Assembly: GCA_963931865.1 (NCBI GenBank)
Contig: OZ007509.1
Coordinates: forward strand, 19,312,227 to 19,376,226
Direction: 5' to 3'
Length of the DNA stretch: 64,000 nt
From: Axinella damicornis
Lineage: Eukaryota > Porifera > Demospongiae > Axinellida > Axinellidae
The translations under genes and the position numbers were made by a program. The notes beneath the pieces were generated by a model. The model saw only the letters and a program-made list of their open reading frames with translations. It searched no databases and was not told where the DNA came from. Each line of letters begins with the position of its first letter. Within the stretch, counting starts at the first letter, position 1. This document shows, piece by piece, positions 19,317-30,159 of this stretch.

Positions 19317-21419
19317 TTGGACTGGGAAGAGGAGCTCAGGGAGGTGGCTGAGAACACAGAACAAGAGGGCTGGGTTGAAGGTGTTTGGGAAGTCTGGAAA
19401 ACGAAAGTAATCAAAGCAGCAGACAGAGGGATAGGGAAGAAGAAAGTAACTGAAAGAGCCAAAGGATGGTGGTCAGATGAGGTAGAGACAGCAATCCAAG
19501 CAAGGAAGGAGGCATGTAGAAAACTGAGGGAAGCAAGAAGGGCGGCAGAGCAAGATGAAATTATGAGAGAGAAATGGGACATGTACAGAAACAAAAGGCG
19601 GTTTGTGAAGAAGCTGATCAGAAAGGAGAAGAAGGAGATGCGGAAGAGGACACTGAGGAAAATAAAAGAGCAAGGAGGACCAAGTTGCAAGCTGTTTTGG
19701 GCGGACCTGAAGGGGGGACGACGAAGCAAGAAAAGAACCATTTCAAGGCTGAAAAGTAGAAACGGAGTAACAGTAGATGAGCCCACACAGGTGCTGGAAG
19801 AATTGGCGAAACACTGGGAAGAGCTGGGGAAGCAGCAGGCAAATAATGGCCAACAGTTTGTAGGAAGGGATAGGGGAGAAGACAGCCACTTGGACAATGC
19901 CATGTGTGAAGAAGTAACGTGGCAGCAAGTGGTAGACGTCCTGAGGTACCTGCAAAGGGGTAAGGCCCCAGGCCCAGATGGAATCCTCAATGAAATGATA
20001 GTATATGGGGGATTCAGGGTGATGGAGACTTTGACCCAGTTGCTGAACGTAGCCATAGCGGAGGAATGTGTACCGTCAGAGTGGAGGAGTTACGTTGTGG
20101 CCTTGCACAAGGGAGGGGATTCTGAAGTGGTTGGCAATTACAGGGGAATTGCTCTTGGTAGCTGTGTAGCCAAGGTGTTCACAAGGTTGCTAACAAAACG
20201 ACTGGGTGAATATGCGGAGGATCAGATACTAACAGAGGCGCAAGGGGGGTTCCGGGCGAAGAGAAGTTGTTCAGACCAGATACTTATACTGAGAGGAGTC
20301 TGTGAACTGAGAAGGAAGAAGAGAAGAGGAACGTACCTTGCCTTTCTCGATGTTAGTAAGGCCTATGATACTGTATGGCGAGAAGGTCTTTGGGAGAAGA
20401 TGAGATCGTATGGGGTCGCAGAAAAGTTTATCAGAGTTTGTCAAGGTCTGTATGAAGATGTAGAGGCTAGCGTTGTGTTGGATGGTGAGCAGTCGAGATG
20501 GTTCAGGGTTGAGAAAGGGCTGAGGCAGGGCTGTCCCCTGTCGCCATTGTTATATAGTATTAGTATTTATGTGATGGGAATGGTAGAGAAGCTTGAAGAA
20601 GAAGGCCTGGGCGTGAAGGAAGGGGAATACTGGTGTGGAGCTCTGTTGTATGCGGATGATATTGTGCTACTAGCCGAGTCCTCAGATGAACTGCAGAGGA
20701 TGCTGAATCTGATGGGGCAGTATTCAGAGCAGTGGAAATTCACTTTCAATGCGAGCAAAAGTAAGACAATGGTTGTGGGAGCAACAAGTGACAGCAGAAG
20801 CTGGAGGATCAATGGAGAAGAGTTGGAAGAGGTGAAGGCTTTTAAATACCTGGGAGTGTGGTTTGATAGGGGTATGCGAGGGAATGTGCAACTGGAGAAG
20901 ATGAAGGAAAAGGCAGAGGAATGGGCAGGAAAGGTGGAGTGGATGAGTAGGAAGGATGGGCAGATCGAAGTGGAGAGAGGCAGACTGGTGTGGGAACTAT
21001 TAGCCAGACCAGGTTTGGAACATGCAGCAGAGATATGGTGGCCTGGTGGGAAGGCAGCAAACAAGAAACTGGAGGCTGTCCAAGACAAGGTGGGCAGGCG
21101 TTTGTTGGGGGCAAGTAGGACAGTTGCTGGAGTGGCAGTGCGAGGTGACCTAGGGTGGAGGAAACTGGAAGAGAGGAGGGAAGCAAAAAAGCTGATGTAT
21201 GGGAAGAGGCTGGAAGGACTGGAGGACAGCAGGTTGGTTAAGGCAGTAGCAGAAAAGTTGAAGGAGGCAGGAAATGTTGGGTGGGGGGAAGAGTATGGAG
21301 TACTGCTGAGAACATATGGGCTCACCGAAGAAAGTGAAACTAGGGAACAGTGGAAGGCTAAGGTGGAGGCAGGCAATGATGAGGGCTGGTGGGAGGAAGT
21401 TGAGAGTAGGAGTAGCTAG
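19317..21419 (+). CDS. Non-LTR retrotransposon reverse transcriptase (700 aa)
   Basis: A long ORF encodes RT of a second, unrelated non-LTR element. Order: a basic helical linker (RKEACRKLREARRAAEQ, then RRFVKKLIRKEKKEMRKR), QRGKAPGPDGILNEM, the fingers VVGNYRGIALGSCVAKVF, motif A AFLDVSKAYDTVWREGLWEK, LRQGCPLSPLLYSI, and the canonical catalytic box YADD in ALLYADDIVLLAES. A thumb with FKYLGVWFDR follows. The endonuclease is absent, so the copy is 5'-truncated just after the hAT-like element; the first codon shown is only the first ATG in frame. The frame ends early at 21419 and the zinc-knuckle tail continues in another frame (21316-21864), so a single indel near 21400 breaks the protein. 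Confidence 0.85.
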   Translation: MDWEEELREVAENTEQEGWVEGVWEVWKTKVIKAADRGIGKKKVTERAKGWWSDEVETAIQARKEACRKLREARRAAEQDEIMREKWDMYRNKRRFVKKLIRKEKKEMRKRTLRKIKEQGGPSCKLFWADLKGGRRSKKRTISRLKSRNGVTVDEPTQVLEELAKHWEELGKQQANNGQQFVGRDRGEDSHLDNAMCEEVTWQQVVDVLRYLQRGKAPGPDGILNEMIVYGGFRVMETLTQLLNVAIAEECVPSEWRSYVVALHKGGDSEVVGNYRGIALGSCVAKVFTRLLTKRLGEYAEDQILTEAQGGFRAKRSCSDQILILRGVCELRRKKRRGTYLAFLDVSKAYDTVWREGLWEKMRSYGVAEKFIRVCQGLYEDVEASVVLDGEQSRWFRVEKGLRQGCPLSPLLYSISIYVMGMVEKLEEEGLGVKEGEYWCGALLYADDIVLLAESSDELQRMLNLMGQYSEQWKFTFNASKSKTMVVGATSDSRSWRINGEELEEVKAFKYLGVWFDRGMRGNVQLEKMKEKAEEWAGKVEWMSRKDGQIEVERGRLVWELLARPGLEHAAEIWWPGGKAANKKLEAVQDKVGRRLLGASRTVAGVAVRGDLGWRKLEERREAKKLMYGKRLEGLEDSRLVKAVAEKLKEAGNVGWGEEYGVLLRTYGLTEESETREQWKAKVEAGNDEGWWEEVESRSS

Positions 21420-21864
21420 CTTGGGGTGGTACCGGATGACGAAGGAAGAGTTTGGGGTGGAGACATACCTAGGGTCATCACAAGGACAGGAGGCAATTAG
21501 GTGTCGCTTCCGGATGAGGACAGGTTCAGCAGGGTTGTTCGCAGATAAAAACAGGTGCAGGCTCTGTGAGGAGGACAAATGTGTGCTGTGTGATAGTGAG
21601 GAGGTGGAGGATGTTCTACACTTCCTAGTGTTGTGTGAGGAGTTTCAATGGGAGAGGCAGGAGTTACTAAGCAGGATAGGAGACATTGTGGGATCAGATG
21701 CTTGGATGGAGGAGTTTGCTGGAGCAGAAAATGATGGGAAAATGGCACTGATGTTGGGTAGAAGGGTAGTAGGCTTGGACAGGATGGTAGCGGAGAAGAT
21801 TGACGACTTGATATTGGCGGAAATACTGAGATGGTGGCAGAGGAGGAAGGAGCTACTGTTCTAA
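21400..21864 (+). pseudogene. Frameshifted C-terminal knuckle of the same retrotransposon
   Basis: This frame carries TYLGSSQGQEAIRCRFRMRT and a Cys/His cluster CRLCEEDKCVLCD with a following HFLVLC, the knuckle usual at the end of such proteins. It belongs to the preceding ORF. Confidence 0.7.
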
Positions 21865-22095
21865 ATCCAAACCCCATACAATCCCAGTCTCTGTTTCCCC
21901 CTTTGAACCCCCTGAGCCCCCTAACAGTCTAACAGTCATCACTTTCAACTCTTTTGTTAATGCAACTCTTTTGTTTGGTGTTTTGTAGCGCAACCCTTTT
22001 TTTTAACTCACCCACAGCATATATCTCATGGTGTATCCAGGTGATGGCCATACTGGCTCATGCAATGCTGATTAAATTATTAATTATTAAGAGTG
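21865..22095 (+). other. 3' untranslated tail of the retrotransposon
   Basis: Pyrimidine-rich sequence leads to an AT-rich end (gattaaattattaattatta). The 5' junction (attaattaattaattgg at about 19304) has a similar TTAA-type sequence, possibly part of the target duplication. Confidence 0.35.
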
Positions 22096-22836
22096 TGACC
22101 AACTTGATCATTTTGCAGTCTCATCTGTGATTATTTCGTAATGCCACATTTTATATTCAGAAATCCCACTCATTTCATAAGCAGCTCTGGAGAAGGCTCA
22201 AGTTGGATTTGTCTCTTACCAGAATAAGAACACCTTATCATCATGATAGTGGGCATCTAGGAGACCCCTTCACTGTCTGGACACCCCCGCACTTACTCTA
22301 GATGCTGTACTGAAAACATGACCAGAAACTCACTCCAGGATCAGTTCAACCACCGTCCATCACCAGAATGTTTAGTACTAGTGGGATGCTGAGCATTGTG
22401 GGGCGCGATGTGCATGTGTGGAACTTCATGGAGTTCAATTGCATGGCCTGTCTGACAGTGTCTTGCTCAGTCATCCGCTGTGTGGTGGTTAGGACAAAAG
22501 CAGTAGGTGGGCATGACATGCTATAGCCCTCCAACCCGCGCACGCTATAGTCTCCATCCTTGTAAGGCCTTGTTGAGATTGACTGTTCATAGTTCGTGTC
22601 TCAATCAGACAGTATACGGCTCCGAGTTGACGTCGTTGCACTGCTGGTTTGACGTAACGCTTGATGCAAAACATGAACATGCAGGAAGTGATTTACAGCA
22701 CAACGTACAATACAAATACATGTTGATACATGGAAAATTACAGCTATGTGGGGCTTGCTCATGCTCGCCCCAATTACATGGGTAATGGAAAATGGAGGTG
22801 GTGCCATTACACTGACGTCATCCCTTTCATCCCTAT
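22096..22836. other. No gene seen
   Basis: No exon, RNA gene or transposon end recognised. Confidence 0.35.
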
Positions 22837-23045
22837 AGGAGCTATGAAGACCCAAGCCGCATCTGTAGGAGCTACCCCAAGTCCCCGGCCCGTTTCATGT
22901 AGGAGCTATGAAGACCCAAGTCCCCATTTTGTTTAACATCTGTTAGGAGCTATGAAGACCCCAAGTCCCCAGTCCGTTTTGTGTAGGAGCTATGAAGACC
23001 CCAAGTCCCCAGCCCATTTCGTGTAGGAGCTATGACCACCCAAGT
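22837..23045. repeat. Short tandem array, about 40-bp unit, 6 copies
   Basis: The phrase aggagctatgaagacccaag starts units at 22837, 22867 (diverged), 22901, 22945, 22985 and 23025, giving 30-44 bp spacing. Confidence 0.85.
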
Positions 23046-23698
23046 CTAGAGAGAAGTTATTCAGTGAAGTAACAAAGAGATGTTAATTTATTTTTCTGTA
23101 ACCCGATGTACTTCAACGGCAGCAGTGCAGTTTCTTTTGTGAATTTGAGTTTTATGTTGATGAAACACAGTAGGGCAGAGGAGTGGGAGGGGGCAGAGAT
23201 CAGTAGTGCAAGGGGGTGTTACACAGTAGGGCAGAAGTCAAAGACAGCATGGACAGTGATGGATGGTGCAGCTCTGCCTGGCAATCTCATCCTGTCATGT
23301 ATTGGAGCCAAGTACACTGGGGAGGATAGCATCAAATTAACTTGGCAGGAAGAGTGTGGAGGACATGGAGCCTGCCATCACCATCCACAGAATATTGAAT
23401 GTGACCTTGCTCCAGTTCACAAATGTGGTTCAAGTGCAGGCTTCCCCTTGTTGTTCATTTTTTACAGGTCACACACTTTCATGTAAACAAAATAGCCTTC
23501 TATAGGAGTCCATAGATCTCAAAACAGCTTACCTGCGCTAGTCAACTGCCTGGACTTCCCGCCGCTGTGGACGGCTAAAATAGAGGGCTAGCAGCGCAGC
23601 TAGTCGAGTCTTAGAATTGCAGCGGATGACGTCATAGAAATCGTAGGAGTGTGGCAAAAATTGTAGCTCCACCGAAAAATCAGGAAGGGGTTATCGGC
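23046..23698. other. No recognised gene
   Basis: A 126-codon plus-strand frame (23106-23486) is open but has no domain I recognise. Confidence 0.3.
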
Positions 23699-24432
23699 CG
23701 GATCAGTTGGAATATACGGCACCTCGGAAATTAATTAATTATTCGAGTGGGCGGGGCTAGGCGAGTCACGTGGTGGTGTTGCCGAGCCGTAAAAGTGGCT
23801 GCTTAGCGCTTCGTGGTAGTCTCGCGGGGCGTCTGGCCCCGCGAGACTAGCTTCGTGGGGTCTGTCCAAGCGATCGGCCAGCATGCCCTGCTATGGTCAC
23901 TTCGTGCAGCGAGCGAATGAAAAAAGCTCAGAGAAAGGTGTGTCAGTCCTTATACTTGAATCCATGGTGCCAGGTGGTATCGACGACATATTAACGACAT
24001 AAAAGTATGGTGGAGGCGTACAAAAGTGACAAGAATCGTCTGAAAAGTCACAAGAATCATCCGAAAATGATAGGAAACGATAGTGATTCTCTCCACTCCT
24101 CCAAACAACACTGGACCTATCTCCAGCAGGGACATGATTGAGCAGTTGCAGGTCACTAGTCACAAGTCTGAGTTCAGTTAGTGCAGCTGAGGGCCACAAG
24201 ACTACAGACTCAAATCTTGGATTGCAGTAGCTCTGCAGTTTACTCAATTGCATTTTGCTGCCAAACTACCGCGCGCATGAACTTAATTTACTATAGCGCA
24301 TGGGCGACTACCTACATATACCGCGCGCATGCATGCACTTAATTAACCCCGCAACACCACCACGTGACTCGCCTAGCCCCGCCCACTCGAATAATTAATT
24401 AATTTCCGAGGTGCCGTATATTCCAACTGATC
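23699..24432. mobile_element. TIR element with about 83-bp inverted ends
   Basis: The left end (23699-23781), starting ggatcagttggaatatacgg and including gagtgggcggggctaggcga, is repeated as its reverse complement at 24349-24432. The 734-bp element has no transposase; minus-strand frames inside are short. It also holds the perfect hairpin at 23816-23849. Confidence 0.85.
23816..23849. repeat. Perfect GC-rich hairpin
   Basis: tagtctcgcggggc and gccccgcgagacta pair fully around a loop of about six bases; it may be a cruciform or a nested micro-MITE. Confidence 0.7.
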
Positions 24433-24454
24433 CTTATTTGGGACCTTGAAAAGC

Positions 24455-24768
24455 ATCCTTATTTTATTTATTTATTTTATTTTATGAGAAACCACCATGT
24501 AGAGTGGCTAACGAGGTAACCGGAATAGCATGAATGCTAATATTAACCAGTACCCCGGGACCAACGGCTTTACATCCCCTCCGAAGGATGCGGTGTGAAC
24601 TGTATCAGGTGAAAACACCTTCAAGCACACACCTACTCATTTTTAAAGGTAGAGCTGAGTCAACTCCTAGGAGAGAAAGAAAATCTCTCCTATGGCAATG
24701 GTGGGATTTGAACCTGCAACCTTTAGATTAGCAGTCGGATGCTTTAACCGCTAGGCCACCAGCCACCC
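24455..24768 (-). mobile_element. tRNA-derived SINE
   Basis: On the minus strand a tRNA-like head (about 24694-24768) has box A TGGCCTAGCGG, an anticodon-region GACTGCTAATC resembling tRNA-Ser(GCT), and box B GGTTCAAATCC. A body with ctccgaaggatgcgg follows, and a TAAA-rich tail (24462-24487). The variable arm is too short and stems mispair, so it is not a functional tRNA gene. Confidence 0.75.
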
Positions 24769-25373
24769 CTACCTTTGTAGATATATTGTGTCCCTATCTC
24801 GGAGGGTCCACTATCGGAGGTTTGACTGTATATATAGCTAGAATGGTCATGCAAGCATAACAGCTAGTTTAAATATAACTCTGATATTACCAGAAATGCG
24901 TGGACACGGAGATTAATTTGTCCGTGTACTGACCGTATACTAATTCGGGACTGCAATATAGGAGCCTAATGGAGAACGACGTTTGTGGTCTTCCACCCAG
25001 CGCACCATCAAAACTCGGCAAGTTCCGTTCCCCTGGATATAAAGTTCAATACCAGCACAAACCGTGAGCGTAGATATAAACCGCCTCAGTCTCCATCTGA
25101 TTTTTCGAGACGCCACAATGCGCAGCCGCTTTCAAGCCATAGCTTCTCCTATATGTTCAATACATAACTTACCCTTTGCACCCAAACCGACAAACTTTGG
25201 TAGCACCAGCGGTTCTAATACATTTGAGAAGAGGACAACCTCTATACAAATTAAGGACAAAAGACTTGAATTTATATTGTTCCCAAAGTGTCCTTTGTTC
25301 GGAGGTTTGACTGTAGTGTAGAACTGTTGTGTGGCCACAACAAATCCTGCTGGACTGACAGTCATATCTATCA

Positions 25374-25850
25374 TAGAGTCGGTAGACTCTATATGTAGGG
25401 ATACGACGTACACGCAATATATGCTAATACAAAAAAATCTCTCCAAATCTCAGAAACGGTACACTTATAAGCCTTTATAACCACATACCGTTCATCTTCG
25501 AGTGTTTTCATGACCAACAAGACTTCTCGCTTCGCGAAAACCCGTCGCAAAAGTACCACACCAGGCGCTCGCAAAACGGGCAAATTGTTTTTCTTTCTTC
25601 TTCTTCTTTCTTCTTCTTCTTTCTTCAGACGGGCTAGCTCGTCGTCGCCTCAATCACCCATGATGGTTTTCGCACGAAACAGCAGCATTTTACACCGAGC
25701 AGTGCACCAGCCCATCGCTTTTTCGCAACTTCCAAGTCTTCACCAGGCGGCTGCAGCTGCCCACTCAACAACTATGGCTTCTTTTGTCACGCCATTTTCT
25801 CGTTTGTACGCATGCGCGATCACTTAGCAACAGTACGTAATTATTACTCA
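25374..25850 (+). repeat. Dispersed repeat family R1, copy 1
   Basis: Starts catagagtcggtagactcta, itself a short palindrome, followed by tgtagggatacgacgtacac and a CT-rich stretch. Related copies begin near 51157, 52552 and 53990 (plus) and run in reverse at about 55560-56380. The regular co-occurrence with the palindromic MITE suggests a larger composite element. No coding capacity recognised. Confidence 0.6.
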
Positions 25851-26216
25851 AGATCGCTGAATTAGAAGAGCCTTGCAGTGCGCGTGCTGCGCTGTCAATC
25901 GAGTTTGAGGTGCTTCATAAAACTGAGGTAAATTCTAAACTCTGTGCGTATAATGTTACTACCTATGTGTTCTGTGAGAGGGGTGAATGCCTATCTAAAG
26001 ACTCAATAATGTCGCTACCACTTGCTACAGCTGATGGTCTTCGACAGGGAGCACTGGTTTAGTATCCATCCAGAAAAGGGTTGACTTGAGATGCTTGGGT
26101 CTGATTCTTCAGCCAATGCTGGCAGTATAATACTTATATCAAAGCAAGGGCCTGTGACGACACTGACTTCTGCTCTGTGATGGCAAATATTCAGCTCAAA
26201 CATGTGCCTACTGCTA
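25851..26216. other. R1-associated sequence
   Basis: Non-coding. The segment from about 26030 to 26215 (gcactggtttagtatccatc) recurs near 51850-52020 and, partly reversed, near 52330-52510. Confidence 0.45.
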
Positions 26217-26512
26217 AAAAAAATGACATAAACAAGTAATCAAAAACATTTAAAAATGTAACAGGATGTAGGGATACCAGAACGGCAAAAAGTACGGAAA
26301 CAAGGTAGGGATGATCACACAAAACAGTGAAGTATACAATCCCCCCTACATATCTTTCTTCATTATACACGTATATGGAAAAAGATCTCTGTAGGGGGGA
26401 TTGTATACTTCACTGTTTTGTGTGATCATCCCTACCTTGTTTCCGTACTTTTTGCCGTTCTGGTATCCCTACATCCTGTTACATTTTTAAATGTTTTTGA
26501 TTACTTGTATAA
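26217..26512. mobile_element. Palindromic MITE family P1, complete copy
   Basis: Arms of about 130 bp (aacaggatgtagggatacca on the left, its complement on the right) surround a loop with cattatacacgtatatgg. The arms are almost perfect complements. Complete copies also at 52030-52312, 52612-52873 and 55165-55432; half copies at 51000-51130 and 61150-61280. Confidence 0.85.
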
Positions 26513-26642
26513 TTCAGTCGAATCGCCAGCGTGCGATCATGTGCAATTTTACAACAGTACCGCAGTACTTATCTAAGATGAATCTGATTGGTCACTTTTT
26601 TATGACGTAATCTAGGCGTAATATAAACCGAACACAAACACC

Positions 26643-26930
26643 GCAAACTCTGCAAACAGCGCAAACAGTGCAAACTCTGCAAACAGTGCAAACTCTGCAA
26701 ACAGCGCAAACTCTGCAAACAGCGCAAACAGTCCAAACTCTGCAAACAGTGCAAACAGCGCAAACTCTGCAAACAGCGCAAACAGTGCAAACTCTGCAAA
26801 CTCTCCAAACAGCGCAAACTCTGCAAACAGCGCAAACAGTGCAAACTCTGCAAACAGCGCAAACTCTGCAAACAGTGCAAACAGCACAAACTCTGCAAAC
26901 AGCGCAAACTCTGCAAACAGTGCAAACTCA
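26643..26930. repeat. 9-bp satellite (GCAAACNNN), block 1
   Basis: About 32 tandem units of GCAAAC plus a variable triplet (TCT, AGC, AGT). It is in the opposite orientation to the block at 27420-28540. The unit lacks stop codons in all six frames, so long false ORFs arise. Confidence 0.95.
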
Positions 26931-27077
26931 GTAATATATATATTAAAGCCAGTGCAGCAAACTCATTATTAAAGCCAGTGCAAACTCTCCCAACAGTGCA
27001 ACAGTAAAGCATATAATCACATACCTATAAGGGAGGAGGGTGGGGGTGTTGGCAGATTAGGGTGTGGAATTATTCTA

Positions 27078-27176
27078 TGGGTTAGAGTTATAGGTTAGGG
27101 TCAGGGCTAGGGTTAGGGTTAGGGTTAGGGTTAGGGTTAGGGCCCGGGTTGGGGTTAGGGTAATGGTTAAGGTTAG
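27078..27176 (+). repeat. Interstitial telomere-type repeat (TTAGGG)n
   Basis: Six or so perfect TTAGGG units near 27106-27142 are flanked by degenerate ones (tagagttataggttagggtc, ggggttagggtaatggttaa). TTAGGG is the common animal telomere repeat. It lies between the two inverted satellite blocks. Confidence 0.9.
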
Positions 27177-27419
27177 GATAAGCAGACCTCCATAATTAAG
27201 ACTAATATAAGTTTACCAGTCTTAGTCGTGGACAGTGTATGGAGAATTCAAGCATGGGGCTGCTAATAAAATTAATTTTACAACCTGTGGACCCTCCTCC
27301 ATCATATAAAAAATCAAACCACAATTGGTGTAGGGTGGGTGGGTGGGTTCCATGCAATAATACTCACAATGCCAGATATCTATGGGTTCCAATAAACTAC
27401 TGTAAGGATGAGCTATTTT

Positions 27420-28540
27420 GTTTGCAGAGTTTGCGCTGTTTGCAGTTTGCGCTGTTAACACTTTGCAGCGTTTGCACTGTTTGCGCGGTTTGCAAAGTTA
27501 GCGCTGTTTGCACTGTTTGCGCATGCAGAGTGTGCGCTGTTTGCAGTTTGCACTGTTTGCAGAGTTTGCGCTGTTTGCAGTTTGCGCTGTTTGCAGGGTT
27601 TGCAGAGTTTGCACTGTTTGCACTGTTTGCGCTGTTCGCAGAGTTTGCTCTGTTTGCATAGTTTGCGCTGTTTGCTGGGTTTGCAGAGTTTGCACTGTTT
27701 GCACTGTTTGCGCTGTTTGCAGAGTTTGCGCTGTTTGCACTGTTTGCACTGTTTGCACTGTTTGCAGTTTGCACTGTTTGCGCTGTTTGCAGAGTTTGCG
27801 CTGTTTGCACTGTTTGCAGAGTTTGCACTGTTTGCAGAGTTTGCAGAGTTTGCACTGTTTGCACTGTTTGCAGAGTTTGCGCTGTTTGCACTGTTTGCAG
27901 AGTTTGCACTGTTTGCAGAGTTTGCAGAGTTTGCACTGTTTGCACTGTTTGCAGAGTTTGCGCTGTTTGCACTGTTTGCGCTGTTTGCGCTGTTTGCACT
28001 GTTTGCACTGTTTGCACTGTTTGCGCTGTTTGCACTGTTTGCAGAGTTTGCGCTGTTTGCACTGTTTGCAGAGTTTGCACTGTTTGCACTGTTTGCAGTT
28101 TGCGCTGTTTGCAGAGTTTGCAGAGTTTGCACTGTTTGCGCTGTTTGCAGAGTTTGCACTGTTTGCAGAGTTTGCGCTGTTTGCACTGTTTGCAGAGTTT
28201 GTACTGTTTGCACTGTTTGCAGAGTTTGCGCTGTTTGCAGAGTTTGCAGAGTTTGCACTGTTTGCGCTGTTTGCAGAGTTTGCACTGTTTGCAGAGTTTG
28301 TGCTGTTTGCACTGTTTGCAGAGTTTGCACTGTTTGCGCTGTTTGCAGAGTTTGCACTGTTTGCAGAGTTTGCGCTGTTTGCACTGTTTGCAGAGTTTGC
28401 GCTGTTTGCACTGTTTGCAGAGTTTGCGCTGTTTGCACTGTTTGCAGAGTTTGCGCTGTTTGCACTGTTTGCAGAGTTTGCACTGTTTGCAGTTTGCACT
28501 GTTTGCACTGTTTGCAGAGTTTGCGTGGGTTGCAGTTTTG
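27420..28540. repeat. 9-bp satellite (GTTTGCNNN), block 2, with higher-order units
   Basis: About 124 units of GTTTGC plus AGA, GCT, ACT or GCG. Near 27787-27948 the triplet order AGA-GCT-ACT-AGA-ACT-AGA-AGA-ACT-ACT occurs twice in a row, an 81-bp higher-order repeat. All six frames are open, which explains the several 300-400 codon frames here; they are not genes. Confidence 0.95.
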
Positions 28541-28683
28541 AACGAATTTACAAAATAATTGTCACGTGATCCAACCAATGAAATTAACTTTAGATAAAAT
28601 ATCATGTGCAAGCTACTTTGGCCAATCAGATTAAGCTTAGATAACTACTGCGGGATGGATCCAATTTTATTTGCATCACGTTC

Positions 28684-28812
28684 ATGACCGGAAGTATGAA
28701 AATGGCGGAATGCTCGTGGGGACATCATCCTCACTTCGAGGTTGTCAGAGCCTTGCGTAAGGCGGATATCGAAGCTTTACCGGAGCTGATGGGACTTCTC
28801 ATGGATCAGTAA
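28684..28812 (+). CDS. Possible short exon or micro-ORF (42 aa)
   Basis: From ATG at 28684 the frame reads MTGSMKMAECSWGHHPHFEV and ends in a TAA two bases before a consensus donor GTATGT. Because the stop precedes the splice site it is either a small ORF in a 5' leader or chance. No family recognised. Confidence 0.2.
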   Translation: MTGSMKMAECSWGHHPHFEVVRALRKADIEALPELMGLLMDQ

Positions 28813-29824
28813 AGGTATGTGTTGCTTTATAGCAAAGAATAACTAGCCACAGTAACAAAAGGGGGGTAGAATTTGCCTGGTGGGAGTTAGACAAATACTG
28901 GGTATGCGGAAAGGAACTAAGAAACAAACAGCGCTTGGACATGGTACTTATGCATATCAGGCAGTAGCTAATGAATGGGAGAGTTGCTGGAGATAAAATG
29001 AAGACTGTAGCTGAAGGAAGCTGTAAATGGCCCTATGCCCAAAGACTGACTGGTTCAGTTGCACTGTCTCGGAATGTGCTCAACTGGCTGTCCAATGTGA
29101 TTACCCTAGATCTGCTACCACTGCAGTAAGGCTGTCCTCTAGCCTGCTCTCTGCCTCATGGTGGAGATGGTCTGAAATGTTTAGCAACATACGGGGAGTG
29201 AAATTTAGCGGTAGAATACCTCATAATTATGCTTGTGGTAGGAACTCGTGAGTTTGCCAGAAGTTTGATGCCTGGATCATGAGTAGACTAGCGTTTCCGT
29301 TAGGCGACCAGACACCTTACCCAGACTTGCTAGGCCAGCATCTTTGTATGGTTTCATATCGACGTGACAGGTATATAACGCCGCCGCCCCCGTGTGTGTA
29401 CCATCTGTCTACCTGATGTCATCGCACATGACCAGATCTCCCAGGCCTTCCCCCGCTGTATTTCATACTGGGAGTGATCAAATAGTGGCGGCGGTGGGAA
29501 AATACTTGGTGTATTCGATTGACTACACCAATAGGAGTGTAAGAGACTGACAACTTCTGTGCATGTCATGTTTGATACATCCTTATCTGCTGATTGTTTT
29601 CTCATGCAGTTTATCAGCGATGGAAGCGCAGGAAACGTGTAGCAGGAGTTGTATGCACAAATCGAGTGGAAAAGGTCAGTCTGCAGTGTACCCAGGGTAC
29701 TCTGCTCAATGGCATTGAGTTTGAAATCTGCCAGTGACAGGTTCTGGCTAATCAGTATGGTCAACCACGGTTCGGGATTACTGGTATATGTCAATCCTGG
29801 TTGTACCGGGTGAACCCTATATAG
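28813..29824. other. No gene seen
   Basis: A 197-codon minus-strand frame (29354-29947) overlaps the palindromic repeat at its 5' end and shows no domain; I do not regard it as a gene. Confidence 0.35.
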
Positions 29825-29962
29825 GTTTGATACTGAGACCAAGGGATCTACGCGATTTAGAAACCCGAGGGCAGTCGGGTGTAGCGTCCCAAGCGCAGCG
29901 AGGGTGCTACTAAGGGCCCGAGGGTTTCTAAATTGCGTAGATCCCATTGGCTCAGTGTCTAG
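29825..29962. mobile_element. Palindromic repeat family P2, copy 1
   Basis: Ends with gggatctacgcgatttagaa and its complement. Other copies: about 31850-31990 (partial), 36961-37103 (complete) and about 37220-37300 (partial). Confidence 0.75.
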
Positions 29963-30159
29963 CCAATTTAGAATACAGTGAAACCTGCATTAGCGGTCAC
30001 CTGAATAAGGCGGTCACCTCCACGATGCCAATATTAGCAACTGAGACAATGGAGGGGTTGGAGCTCTGATATAATACCATAGTCGCGTGTTATTAGGCAC
30101 ATGTGCCCATATCTCCACAGGAAGGAAATACGGCCTAATAATGAGATGCACTTAAGGTT

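Noticed and set aside
19313..20056. Minus-strand 247-codon Ser/Leu-rich frame
   Set aside because: Antisense shadow of the reverse transcriptase ORF; no domain.
24694..24768. Minus-strand tRNA-Ser-like sequence as a functional tRNA gene
   Set aside because: Stems mispair and the long serine variable arm is missing; a SINE body and TAAA tail follow.
26643..28540. CRISPR-like or spacer array
   Set aside because: Repeats are contiguous 9-mers without unique spacers, and the DNA is eukaryotic.
27397..28611. Several open frames of 300-400 codons on both strands
   Set aside because: They come from the stopless 9-bp satellite; all six frames are open and peptides are simple periodic repeats.
29354..29947. 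197-codon minus-strand frame as a gene
   Set aside because: Its start lies in the P2 palindromic repeat and no domain or splice structure is visible.
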